Shown here one piece after another: positions 1 through 10,795 of a stretch of DNA of 64,000 nt. The notes beneath the pieces are model-generated. The model saw only the letters and a program-made list of their open reading frames with translations, ran no database searches and was not told the origin of the DNA. The position numbers and the translations under genes are program-made. Within the stretch, counting starts at the first letter, position 1, and every line of letters starts with the position of its first letter. Location: contig MU385712.1 of NCBI GenBank assembly GCA_022497155.1, positions 1,425,765 through 1,489,764 on the forward strand, read 5' to 3'. Origin of the DNA: Whalleya microplaca (lineage: Eukaryota > Ascomycota > Sordariomycetes > Xylariales > Xylariaceae).

Positions 1-698
1 AAGTTATAAGAAACTGGTTAATATTAAAAAAAAAGGCTTTAAGTTATCTAAAAATCTAATAAAATAAAGAGGAGGTAAATAAAACTGAATTTTAGCAAAC
101 TTATATAGATATAATTTTCACACTAGCTATAAAGCGTTAAATCAGAGATTTAACTAAAGGACGTATACCAGGTCTTAGTTATAAGATCCGTAAATTTACT
201 AATTGTATGGAAGAGTTAAATATAAATTTATTATTAAGAGATAGGGAGATTAAGCGTTTAAAAAAGGAGGTTGAACGCTTAAAGCTAAAGAGAAAAAAAC
301 GGCGAGTTTTTAATCCAAACCAATACTTTTAGACACTTTAAGAAATCTGGAAAAAGAAATAAAAAAATAATAAAGCTGTAAATAATACTTAAAAGGAGAT
401 TATAGTTATTGTAGATAATATAGAAGAGAAAGATTTCGAAAAGGAGTATTCCGAGAAAAATTCCTTTATTTAGGTCCCATTTATACCTGCAAAACAAACT
501 CGTTCCGGCAGGATAATCAGAATGCCAGATAGACTAACAAACTAATTAAAAGAAATACTGCTAATCGGTAATTTTTATTTTTATTTTAGATAAGTTGTTA
601 ATTTTCTATTGTTATTTAAATATAGTAACTTTTATATGGCGGAATTTAGTTATTGCGGTCCCGGCACCTAGGGTGTCCCGAATGGTCGGGATCCATGG
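1..698 (+). mobile_element. Right end of a decayed Fot1/pogo-like DNA transposon
   Basis: AT-rich sequence whose plus-strand frame at about 190-345 reads as a lysine/glutamate-rich coiled coil followed by KRKKRRVFNPNQYF. This is the usual C-terminal tail of fungal pogo/Fot1 (DDE_1) transposases. The frame then meets TAG and TAA stops where Gln or Trp codons are expected, the pattern left by RIP. The terminal inverted repeat is at about 652-698 (core GCGGTCCCGGCAC, ending CCATGG) and is followed by TA at 699-700, the expected target duplication. The same terminal repeat bounds the element at 40988-42152. Only the right end lies in the window. Family assignment rests on the tail motif, TIR and TA site; no catalytic domain is visible. 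Confidence 0.7.
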
Positions 699-700
699 TA

Positions 701-808
701 CAAGTAACACTTTTGTTGCCTTAATTACCTCTGATCGGTTAGCTATGAAGTGGCTCCCCCTATATTACCTTTACCCCGACACCCCGTCCCAAGACAATAT
801 GGTGGGTG
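701..808 (+). repeat. Left arm of ~100 bp inverted repeat
   Basis: Pairs with 2837-2940 on the opposite strand, with about ten differences and one indel. It contains the shared blocks GTGGCTCCCCC and TTTACCCCGACACCCCGTCC. It directly abuts the TA next to the pogo-like end. Confidence 0.85.
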
Positions 809-1079
809 CAGATAAGAATCGTTACGTGTTGGATAGTCTACAATCAATAGTTCATATATGGTAGACTTGCTCAAGGGCAAAAAGTATCAAAATCTAGCAT
901 GAGTACAATCCCTCGTAGCTTGTAAAAGGTTTACGAGATAAAGCTCAAGTCCATGGTAACACCCGAACGAGTACGCATAAGCTTTCCAATATACGCTCCC
1001 GGCTATTCAATGTTGAACGGTGAGGATTAGCACACGTTCATTTTTGTTGTATTTGGGCTCTCCTAATTGTTTAGTATCA

Positions 1080-1433
1080 GAATTCTGTTACCTGTGTTGT
1101 ACACCTTGGAAGAACTGCGACTGCCGCCATTGGGATAAACACCGCCTCTACAATAGAGCCGAGGAATTCTACAACAGAGATCATGCACTAGACGAAGGAA
1201 AAGTTACACGCGAAGGTACCCAAGATGACATCAATCCACCTGCCATTAGGGCGGCAAATATTAACCAAATTATGGCCAGTTTGCTAGACAATCACGAATG
1301 TACTCATCACTAGAAGGGCCGACAGGGACCAAACGCATGTGAAAAGTGTGGTCACCTTATGCCACTTTTCATCTACGAATGCCGCGAATGCTACATCATG
1401 GCTTGTCGACGATGTAGATACAATCGTATCTGA
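1080..1433 (+). pseudogene. Relic of a RING-IBR-RING (RBR) E3 ubiquitin ligase, C-terminal part
   Basis: The plus frame starts EFCYLCCTPWKNCDC, the IBR/RING2 cysteine signature with the Trp seen in fungal RBR proteins. It continues through a WDEHRLY-like stretch (WDKHRLYNRAEEF), then NHECTHH. After a premature TAG at 1311-1313 the same frame resumes with ACEKCGHLMPLFIYECREC and ends ACRRCRYNRI with a TGA at 1431-1433. The first RING and most of the protein are absent upstream. The stop may be a Trp codon changed by RIP. The family call rests on cysteine spacing and on the C-terminal zinc-binding tail usual in these proteins. The fragment lies inside the 701-2940 inverted-repeat segment and is not expected to make a functional ligase. 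Confidence 0.7.
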
Positions 1434-1657
1434 TAACTTGGAGGGCATTCTGAGATGTGCTTTACCTACGGGAAAAGGTATTCACTGAGGTTTAGCTAGT
1501 TGATGCTACGAATCTCTCGTGCAAAATGATCATAATCATTGGTGTCTTAAGTCATGTTATTTACCAGAAATCGCAATATGCATTCAGTGTTGGGTTGGGT
1601 CACCAGCTCAGATGTATGAGAGTATTTGAATTACACATATGAACTAAAGCTATCGCT

Positions 1658-2688
1658 TTAGCCTTGAAGTAGAAACTCGGGGCTTTTCAGGTCTACCCAT
1701 CCCAAGTTTGGTTCACTCTGTTTCCAACCCAACCTTTCCTGTACAGTTTTTGAATATGTCCTAACCTCCTCTACGGGATAAGACAAGAAGCTTATCTCTT
1801 CTTGCCGATGTACACCAGTACAGGAAAACATAGCATAGATTGTACGACTCTCGATATCTGCGTTACTTGTCACTGGCTTTTCATATGCCCCGCCACCATG
1901 ATACAGGCTTCCTAGCATTATGAATGCCTCTCCTTTCTTCAGTTCCGCGTCAACAACACCCTGCGTCCCGTCGGGCCCGAAGTATGGCTTCTCGTCTCCC
2001 CACAAATGTGAACCTGGAGCGACGCGGGTCGCCCCGTTAGCTTGAAAAGTATCACATCCTGGTACGAAAAGTCCTAAGAGCATATCGCGATTGCGGCTGT
2101 AATGAGACGCTTCTGTATGTCGTGCGTGGTGATTCTTATCATCACGATGTAGCCCCTGTGCCGACGTTCCAGGCGGAATATCAAATGCAATAGCAATTGA
2201 CAATAGAGGATGTGAGATGTTTGTTTTTGCATTGTCGCCGTACCATGTTGTTGTCTCGAGGGCCAGGAAGTGCTCACACAGAGCTTGGTGCAGTGGGTCT
2301 GCGTAGAACTTCTCCCGCACTGTCGGTGATCGCATAACGAGACGTGTAACTGTCCTCGTCTTACCGCCAAGTGCTGCATGTAAAGATCAAGTCAGCAGGT
2401 TGCGCTGAATATATATAATACACCTATTGCCTATGACTGCGCAGTCCGGTCGATAGGTTCGTAGGCATGGAGGGGTTACGTTAAGTCTCCTTACTTACCA
2501 CCAACTTGAACTCCTTGGGCTGTTTTCTGCTTTTCAATCCAAGGTCTTACTTCTGCATTCGCTCGCTCAAGTGTCGCAATATCCGTGAAGTCCTCGATTA
2601 TGACCCCGCCATCCTGTTCCAATGCCTCGATGAATTTCTCTACGCCTTCACTGCGCTTCAAGCGCTGTACACTCTTAATAGTGGCCAT
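1658..2688 (-). CDS. Phytanoyl-CoA dioxygenase (PhyH)-family Fe(II)/2-oxoglutarate oxygenase
   Basis: Two exons (2688-2499, 2373-1658) with a 125-base intron (donor GTAAGT, acceptor ATGCAG) give 301 residues. The ATG at 2688 has a good context (AAAATGG); the upstream in-frame codon is only TTG. The facial triad is visible: H139-R-D141 in the motif GLHRDD, and the distal H222 in SLYHGGGAY, with an Arg-rich C-terminal half. The length and motifs match the fungal secondary-metabolite branch of PhyH enzymes (FtmOx1/EasH/AsqJ type), which oxidise alkaloids or terpenoids with O2 and 2-oxoglutarate. No prenyltransferase, NRPS, PKS or P450 lies nearby, so the substrate is unknown. The gene is intact although it sits between inverted repeats and next to decayed transposons, which suggests recent arrival or selection. 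Confidence 0.9.
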
Positions 2689-2836
2689 TTTATGTACCTT
2701 ATAGCTCAACTCGCGAAACTGAGAGTGTCTTGTGTAGAAGTTCTGGATACCTGCCGTGAATGTTTATCGACGTAGCGGGGTTCATGTTCAACTCCATCCG
2801 TGTTCCGAACATCGGAACGCTTCCGAGGTTATCTTC

Positions 2837-2940
2837 TAGATACTGTCTTGGGACGGGGTGTCGGGGTAAAGATAGTATAAGGGGGAGCCACTACATAGCT
2901 ATTCGATCAGAGAGAATCAAGGCAACAAAAGTGTCACTTG
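2837..2940 (-). repeat. Right arm of ~100 bp inverted repeat
   Basis: Reverse-complement copy of 701-808. It lies about 150 bases upstream of the dioxygenase start codon, so it may also supply part of that gene's promoter. Confidence 0.85.
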
Positions 2941-3103
2941 TAACGGCGATTGATCAAGAGGGGAGATGTGTCTATTGTCGGCGACATGCTGTCTAAGCTG
3001 CGTGATTTATGTGAGAGTGAAAAGAAAAAAAAGACAAGCAATATATATGTGCTACGGCACACTAGCCCCATGACAATACTCTAGTCACTTCTATCTTATC
3101 TAT

Positions 3104-3424
3104 TCACTTACTAGATAAGTATTGAAAACTTCCATAGATATGGAATTCAACTCCAGCTGACCACACCACTCTTTTTGGGCTATGAAGATGGGATTCCCCA
3201 CCATGATAGTCATAACTAGCTATCGAAGCGTAGAAAGCTCTACCGAAGATGTCAAAGACATGTTTCGTCGAAGGGAAGCTCACATTACAAGAGTAATTTC
3301 TCCGATTAATAAACCCATCCACATGTGCTAGGTAGGCCATAATCGTATTCCTTTTCAGCCATTTGACCCATAGTTTACCCCTTCTAAGAAATTGGTGGGA
3401 TGTCGTGTTCCTGTAAGTAACCAT
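3104..3424 (-). CDS. Doubtful 106-residue ORF
   Basis: An ATG-started open frame on the minus strand just outside the inverted-repeat segment. No family is recognised, there is no signal peptide and no splice pattern that would extend it. It may be a chance ORF or a remnant. Confidence 0.15.
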   Translation of the reverse strand: MVTYRNTTSHQFLRRGKLWVKWLKRNTIMAYLAHVDGFINRRNYSCNVSFPSTKHVFDIFGRAFYASIASYDYHGGESHLHSPKRVVWSAGVEFHIYGSFQYLSSK

Positions 3425-4010
3425 CGCTTATTTGCTTCTCACCATCGGGTTCATTAGACAATGACAACATTGAGCTCATGTTCCCTATTTCAAATTATCA
3501 CATCATTCTAATAGAGGTTTTGGTGATATATTACCTTAACACTTAAGCATATTAGTAATATAGTAAGGGTACGGCGCATTTCGGATTGTTTGACAAATAT
3601 GCCGAGTTCCGACTGTCAAAGCCATAGTGTATAATCTACTAGGATACCTTTTCTTCTATATTATTCGGGTAACCCAGTCGGGGTTTGTGAGACTGTTGCT
3701 TCCATGTCATGCCATCCGCGTACAATTGCGAACGGAATTTCTTATAGACAGGTCGCATGAGGCAATTTTGCCGAGTGGTGAAAAGGGGGAGCCAACATGC
3801 TAGAGGTAGGTTCTACATCCAACAGACTCTGAAAACATGATACCGCACAGCCTTGTTCATGTAGCTATGCAAACAAGGAGACTAGGGAGTTTGTTGGAGT
3901 TTGGAATTGCGTGCTTAATTTCTTGCTTCGAACATATCGAACTACGTGCTTTAACATCCTTTGACCGTATTCATAGAGGGCTCCCCATTGCGCTTTCAGT
4001 AGAGCTAAAT
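3425..4010. other. Intergenic, no gene seen
   Basis: Moderately AT-rich sequence with no convincing ORF, RNA gene or repeat. It holds the 3' flank of the membrane-protein gene transcribed towards it. Confidence 0.5.
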
Positions 4011-5109
4011 TCATTTCATTCCTCCAGGACGAACGTACTTATCTATCCAATTCTCTTTGGGTTTCTTGTCTTGCGAAACACCCCACGTCCTCCACGTCGT
4101 CTCAGTACTGTTCGTGGCTTCAGTTTCCGCAGCGACAGAAAGCGCCGGCCGCGGGGGCATTCTCGAATTGGGAGGCATCGTGAGCACATTTGTTTGTGGC
4201 GTCTTGTAGAATCCCGACATAACTTGGCTTACGTAAAGGTCTGATCCTCGACCACCGCCTGTCGGATCTTTTGTATTTGACGGCTGTACTGGCATTGGCA
4301 GCTCTTTTGCGGATGGGTACATAGTTGCGTTGGGTTTTGGTTTTTCAACCGCATATCTATCATAAGTTTGCTGACCGTTGCCATCTTCAGCTGCGTATGC
4401 AGCAGCCATCAGGTCGTCCATGATAGTCGACTCTGTCTTCGTTCCCGGTACATAACTTTTCACATTCGACTGTTGTTTGGGTTCTTCCATCTCTCTATAT
4501 CTGGAAGACGGCCATAGTCGTGATGTATGTACCTTATTCGCGCGGTCTCGACGTCGCAAACATTTCCATATTATGAAGCAAATGGTAGCTAGAATAACTA
4601 CTCCACCTAGTTCAATCTTGTAAGCTAACATCAACATGAACATTGATCAATGCGATCTTACCAATTGTACCGAAAGCAATCACTGCGTCGTTTCCTGGAG
4701 AATCACCTCCATCGTCGCTAGTGCTTGGTAGCTGGGCTTGGTTATTCTGCGGCTGCGAATCCTGCCCATTCCCGGTATCAATTGATGGTGCCTGAGAAGG
4801 AGATACGCTGATGGCCGAAGTAAAGGTTGTTGGTGTCGATGTGGCTAAGTTTGTGGTCGTCGAGGTGGCTAAGTTTGTGGTCGTCAAAGGTTGAGCCGTA
4901 GTTGGCTGGATTTCTATTACGGGCTGTGTTGTAGTCTGTGGAATCGACGTAGTAGTCGCAACTGATGTCTCAGCCGGAGGCGGAAATGTGCCAGTCGTTG
5001 GTGACGGTGTGTCCGGCTCTCCTTCGTCCTCCGAATCGGACGGATCTGACTCCTCGCCAGGGTCTTGGACGCCGTCCCGAATGTTTATCCTGAGATCACG
5101 CGCACGCAA
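4011..5109 (-). CDS. Single-pass membrane protein with Thr/Ser-rich stalk (5' end unresolved)
   Basis: Two exons can be read: about 5089-4662 and 4606-4011, joined by a 55-base intron (GTAAGA...CTAG). The join restores one transmembrane segment, AVIAFGTIGGGVVILATICF, followed by WKCLRRR as a stop-transfer signal. Before it lies an acidic stretch and a long Thr/Ser/Pro-rich stalk with two copies of TTTNLATS. After it comes a ~150-residue polar cytoplasmic tail ending in WGVSQDKKPKENW and GGMK. The layout fits fungal Mid2/WSC-like surface proteins, but no cysteine-rich ectodomain is seen. There is no ATG in the first frame: TTG at 5109 is preceded by stops, and CTCAG at 5094-5090 could be an acceptor. 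One or more 5' exons with a signal peptide are therefore probably missing from this model, or the gene is broken. Confidence 0.6.
4841..4885. repeat. 24 bp tandem duplication in the stalk region
   Basis: GTGGCTAAGTTTGTGGTCGTC occurs at 4841-4861 and again at 4865-4885. It encodes the repeated TTTNLATS block of the membrane-protein stalk. Confidence 0.85.
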
Positions 5110-6482
5110 TCGCTTTTGATAAGTTCGGCTCCTTTATAACTAGATCAGCTCTCGAACGCGATCCGTGTTAGATGCAAAGCGCATTACTTCCTCACCTCAT
5201 TGTGAACTCGGAGGGCTCAGTACTCTCCGATCTAGTGATCCTAGAGATATCTTGCTAACAGTGCAATATCGACCGATAGGGAACCACCTATTATTAAGAA
5301 GGACCTGCCGTGAAGAATAAACAATCAGGGCACAGCCCGAGTACTCCTGGTGAAAGAAACTGGCTTGGCACGTGCTCGATTGCGAAACGAGGACGATGGA
5401 GATTTAAATGAAGCTTGTTTCCCCAGACCCAATCGACTTTAAACAGATCAATTCATCCCTTCCCAACTCTCATCCAGACAAGCAAAATAGTCTGAAACTG
5501 TGAAGATACGCGCTGACATCGAGAATGTTTCAAACTTCAACCGTTTCGGGTTATCGACGTTGATCTTCTTGGCACCGACACCTCGAACACCAACATGACA
5601 TTCGCCAAGATACAGATCTGGTCGTCTGAATGATGCATACTGGGATTGTCGCGATAAATTTAGCAATCTCGACATCGAGTGGTTTGTTCAGACCGTCACG
5701 TTTTAAGTTCCTATTCTGCGTAGTTGAAAAGCATTGGATGCCCCTTCGACATCTGCGCTTGAGATATGCTGACCTTATTAATAATTATTGCTATTCTTAC
5801 TGGTACACCTTTTACTGTCCACTGTGGAAGACATCCTTTAACCATGATTGCTGAGTTAATGCGTCAATCAAGAAGACTACTGCGTTGAGTAAAACTAAGA
5901 ATTTTGATAGGTACGGTATAGATCGGGTGTATCTTACTTCGTAAGCAGACAGGCATTTTTCCCCAAGGCAATGGCAGCCTGAAACAGGTTTGAATTGTTG
6001 AAATAGACGCAGGTTATGAGTATCATAGTAGTTATTATTAGGAAAGTATCATCACTGCTGTGTAGAGTTTAGCAGAGGAGGGAGACCTATAAGTATAAGC
6101 CACAGCTTATGGGGCGTCCCAGGCACCTGAGTTATCACAGCCACACATCCCTGTAGTTCGAGATTAGTCATAGATAAGTAGGTATAAGATTACATACAAG
6201 ACATACACATAAAATCGGGATTCATGATCAAGATGTGTTTAGCAGTGTGATATGGAAGCAAGTCATAATCTACGGAATAATTGATTGGGCTAAGTATCGA
6301 TGAGCCACACTTAAATGCTGCAAGGGTCATAGCCACCACCTACGTCGTAGCCGTACACTGGTGATACTAACAACCCCGTTTTGGTTCTTTCTAAAATTAG
6401 ATATAGCTACAGGGATACTTTCCCACGTAGTTTCACAAAAAGTCGGGGTCAAACCGTTATCTTCGTGAGAAACACAACAACC
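5110..6482. other. Divergent intergenic region
   Basis: It lies between the membrane-protein gene (minus) and the NLR gene (plus) and should hold both promoters and any missing 5' exons of the former. A 75-codon minus-strand open frame at 5448-5675 has coding-like content (AKKINVDNPKRLKFETFSM) but cannot be joined to a gene. Confidence 0.4.
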
Positions 6483-9400
6483 ATGGCAGACCCTCTTAGT
6501 ATGGCAGCTAGCTTGATAGCTATAGTACAAATAAGTGGAGGAATTATATCGCTTTGTTATGACTACCGGCGGAGCGTTCAAGGTGCGAAGAAGGATGTTG
6601 CTACCTTACAGCGAGAATTACAATCGCTGCGCGACGTCATTGAACAACTCCTCAAGTTGCTCGATGCAGATAATGAATTCTATCTTCCTTTGCTCAGGAA
6701 GATTAATGCAAGCAATGACTCGTTTAAAGAGTATGAAGAAGATTTTAGAAGACTGGAAGATCGTTTACGCAGTCCTATCAGCAAATGGCGACAGTTGGGG
6801 CATCAACTACTCTGGCCACTAAGAGAGCGTGAGTTGTCGAAGGATCTCGAAAGCATCCACCGTATGAAGGGCATAATCGAATTCAGTCTTGTAGCGGACA
6901 CCGCTCTGTCGATTCTAGAAATCCGGAAGCATACAAGAGACCTTAGGGAGAGGATACTTGATTTCCAACGTCCATCTGTGCATTTGTCAAAACAACAGGA
7001 ACTTCAGGTTATGCTTGAGTGGCTCGATGCCCCAAACCCTTCGTTCAAACATAACGAACTCCGAAAGAAACGAGCGAAAAACACAGGTTCCTGGCTGCTG
7101 AGTAGCGATGCATTCAGATCGTGGCGTGACTCTGAGAGGTCATCATTTTGGCTCTACGGGATTCCGGGTTGTGGTAAAAGTGTCCTTAGCTCCGCCGGTG
7201 AGTAGCACCCAATTATTCATGATTCTTTGCTTCTGTTTCGGGAGCAAGGATTCCCTACTAGAGCATATCCTGGAGTGAACTGCCCCCGGGCCGGCTCTTA
7301 GAACTCCTAGTAACTTGCCAAATTGTCTAGAATGAGAAAATACTGACTTCGGATGCTGCAGTCATTGAACACATTCAGCATCACATTTCTTTGCAGGCGC
7401 GAGATGCAACCCTCGCGTATTATCATTTCGACTTTAGTGACGAGGTAAATTCCAGGTCAGAACCCATGCTCCGTTCTCTGGTTGCTCAACTCTCATATTG
7501 GAATGGGGAGCCGCCGGATTCTCTAAGAGAATGCGCAGTGAAACATTTCTCTGCGACGCGCTATAGGGGAAATTCCTCATCTTTTTACCGCGACAGTATT
7601 GCCCAACCATCAGGCGATGATCTGATTAACATCTTGCACGGGATCACAACAGAATTTGACGAAACTTACCTTGTGATAGACGCTCTCGACGAGTGTATAG
7701 ACCAGTTCGAGCTACTTGAGATCCTGTATTATATGTTGTCGTGGAATACAAAGGGCTTGCACATTGTCTTATGTAGCAGGATTACTCCCGGAATTGCTAG
7801 TATCCTTGAACCAAAGGTGATGCATGCCATTGAAGCGGGTAGCGAGAATGTGGATAACGACATCGACACATTCATACAGGAACAATTAGCAGCCCACCCT
7901 AAGCTTCGGAAATGGCCAAATCGCCTCCGTGACGAGATTCGAGATGTTCTCATAAGCTCGGCTCATGGCATGTTTCGCTGGGTTGATTGCCAAATATCAA
8001 GCCTCAGCAAATGCGCAACAGCGCGAGATGTGAAGAAGGCGCTCAAAACGCTCCCAAAGTCACTGTCCGAAGCTTATACTTCCACACTCCGCAACATTGA
8101 CGAAGCTCATTGGGATTATGCCATTAAGATGCTCATGCTACTTGCGATATCACCGAAACCGGTCACTATTGGAGAAGCTGTAGACATCCTCGCCATTGAC
8201 TTTGACTCTGAAGAGGCTCCGTTCTTTGACGAGGACCTTCGAGTCCCCGATGAGACGGATATTGTGACCATGTGCACCACCCTTGTTAGCACAGCTACAA
8301 CATATCAGGTTGCAGCAAATGGTGAGCTTGTCGAATCTGTCGAGATCCGTCTTGCTCATTACACTGTGAAAGAATACCTACTGTCTGAGGGATTCAAGCT
8401 TCGCTTGTCTCACCCAACTCCTTTCACAAATGAACAACAAGTACATACCTTCGCAGCGAAGGTATTATTGGCATATCTCTTAGGTTTGAAGCAGAGTCTT
8501 ACTCCATCACTCTTAGGAGACAAACCACTATCAAGACATGCAGCTGAATTATGGGTTCACTATTACCAAAAATCGCAACCAGATTCAGTTCTGACGAGGT
8601 TGGCTCTTGGCCTCTTGCAAAGCAACGGAGATACAGAGCCATACAAAAATTGGTGCAAGCTGTTCGACCTTAACCGGCCTTGGAGACGACCCGATCTCGA
8701 TCGTGGAACATTTCCATCCCCCTTATACTACATGTGCTCCCAAGGCATAGAATCATTGGTGCTGATGCTCCTTCAAGAGGGTGCAGACCCCAATCAGGGA
8801 AAACACATATATGGAACATGCCTTCAGTCAGCAGCATTCAGCGGTCATGGCCAAATAGTCAGGCTTTTACTTGAAGCGGGTGCAAACCCAAACGAGAGTG
8901 TTTATGATTTCCAAGAGGGACTGTATTGCAACTCCATCGTCGCCGCGTCAGCTGCCGGCCACGCTGAAATAGTCGTGTTACTACTGAAACATGGTGCTGA
9001 CCCCAATAATTCCAGCAGTTTTCCGACGCACGGATCAGCATTAACCGAAGCTTCTCGACGAAATCACATTGAAGTTGTTCGGCTGCTGATTGATGCTGGT
9101 GCCGACCCTAACCGGTATCATTCTAAGCCCAGAGATGTGAGCCCCTTAGAAGCAGCTGCGTCACGAGGATATGGAGAATGTCTGAGAATGATGCTACCGA
9201 AAGCCTCTAAGAAGGCAGCACTAGGTGGATTGCGTCATGCTGTCCATTGCGGAAAAAGCCGCAAGCTCATAGAGATCTTCGTTCCTTTTATTCCCGACGG
9301 CGTCTTGAATTATGCCGCCGCTCTTGGCTACGAAGACTTGGTTGTTGACTTACTTGCCAAAGGCGCCAAGCCGGAGACAATAGTTAACAGCGGCTATCGG

Positions 9401-10795
9401 AGCGAAGAAGATTCTGCGTCAGCTCTTGTGGGAGCTTGCAAAATAGGTAACCTAGCAATAGCCCAACGCTTGATCGATAATGGTGCAAACGTCAATGCGG
9501 AGTCAGACGAGATATTCAGTGGTTCATATCCACTAGCGAGTGCTGTCATTGGAGGTCATCCTGAGATCGTTGAGCTCTTGCTTCACCACGGCGCCGATGT
9601 CAACGCCTCGGGTGATCACGGGCCAGCACTGCAAATTGCATGTTTTGAGGGGAATAAAGACATTGTTAAGCTTCTCATTGAGCATGGAGCCTCGTTGGCA
9701 TGCGGAGACGGTACCTACGGAGGTCCGATCCAAGGGGCTGTTTTGGGTAACCATTTTGAGATACTGGAGACTGTGATAGCTGCAGGGGCAGACATCAATC
9801 TACAAGCAGGTCAGGCGCGTATCATAGGAGGCGGCGTCTCCCTCTCCGGGAATGCCATCCAGGCCGCCGTCGCTACCTCTAATATGAAAATGCTTAATTG
9901 GTTACTGGACCATGGTGCAGATGTAAATATCTGCGGATCGAAGAATGGAGAAAGGGCACCACTATCAATTGCAGCAGGGAGTGGTAATATTGAGATGACT
10001 CGCCGGCTACTCGAGGCCGGCGCGGCCGTAAATCAAGAAGGGAAGCCATCCTGTTCAAGTCCTGCAATTTTTAAGGCAGCAGAGCAAGGACACTTGGAAG
10101 TGGTGGAGTGCCTCTTGAGTGCAGGAGCAGACGCAAATGCATATAGTATCGATTTTAACGATCAAATCAACACTCTGACCGGAGCATGTATGGGCAAAAA
10201 CGCAGAAATTGTCGAGAAACTACTCGATGCCGGCGCAGATGTGCACAAATATAGCAAATACAGGGGTCGAAATGAACCCCCCATCCTCACTGCTGCCCGC
10301 TCGGGCACAGTTGACATCGTTCGCGCTCTTATCAAGCATGGAGCCAACGTCGACGAACAAGTCGAGGACGGCTGGACGGCCTTACACACAGCGGCTAGGA
10401 GTGGGGAAGATGGTATCGTTCGAGCGTTATTATTCGAGTTCTCGGCGAGTCCATCTCTCGCGCTCGTAAATGGCAGTTTGCCGATCCATTCAGCAGCTAG
10501 CTGGGACCACCCAGAGTGTATTGAGCTGCTGGTAGAAGCAGTTTCAGATGTTAATGCTCGCAGCAAGAATGGTAGAACACCACTTCATTGGGCTGCTGCG
10601 TCCGAATTCGGTGGAGGAAGCGCGGTCGAATGGCTCTTAAAGCATGATGCCAATGATGCTCTAGAAGAACACGGCACCAATATGACCGCGCGCGATTACG
10701 CGGAGTTGATGGTACAGAAAGGGTTAAGTTATCAAAAGGATGAGAAAGTTAGGATCGTTGAGATGTTTGATGCTCGAATTTCGTCGCAATTCTAG
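6483..10795 (+). CDS. NLR-type STAND protein: Helo-like N-terminus, NACHT, ankyrin repeats
   Basis: Two exons (6483-7197, 7362-10795) with a 164-base intron (GTGAGT...CTGCAG) give 1382 residues. The ATG at 6483 begins MADPLSMAASLIAIVQ, the usual start of the fungal N-terminal STAND domain (Helo-like, residues ~1-200). A NACHT NTPase follows: Walker A GIPGCGKS (226-233), which the intron follows closely, Walker B VIDALDEC (343-350) and a sensor-like IVLCSR. From about residue 686 to the end there are about 19 ankyrin repeats (pattern LLxxGADxNxx). In fungi such proteins trigger regulated cell death in heterokaryon incompatibility or respond to non-self. The repeats would be the sensor, NACHT the oligomerisation switch and the Helo-like domain the effector or adaptor. 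The frame is intact throughout. Confidence 0.93.

Larger units (their letters stand above)
701..2940. mobile_element. TIR-bounded 2.24 kb segment carrying a dioxygenase gene
   Basis: The first ~100 bases and the reverse complement of the last ~100 bases match at roughly 90 percent, both beginning CAAGTRACACTTTTGTTGCC. TA lies immediately outside each end (699-700 and 2941-2942), as for a Tc1/mariner-class insertion. Inside are an RBR ubiquitin-ligase relic and an intact PhyH-type dioxygenase gene, but no transposase. The left TA is shared with the neighbouring pogo-like element. This could be a non-autonomous element that captured host genes, or a chance pair of inverted repeats left by rearrangement. 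The repeats and TA sites are seen directly; the transposon reading is inference. Confidence 0.5.

Noticed and set aside
3783..3800. Possible third copy of the 701-2940 inverted repeat (AAGGGGGAGCCA)
   Set aside because: Similarity stops after about a dozen bases.
3837..4244. 135-codon plus-strand frame
   Set aside because: Antisense to the cytoplasmic tail of the membrane-protein gene.
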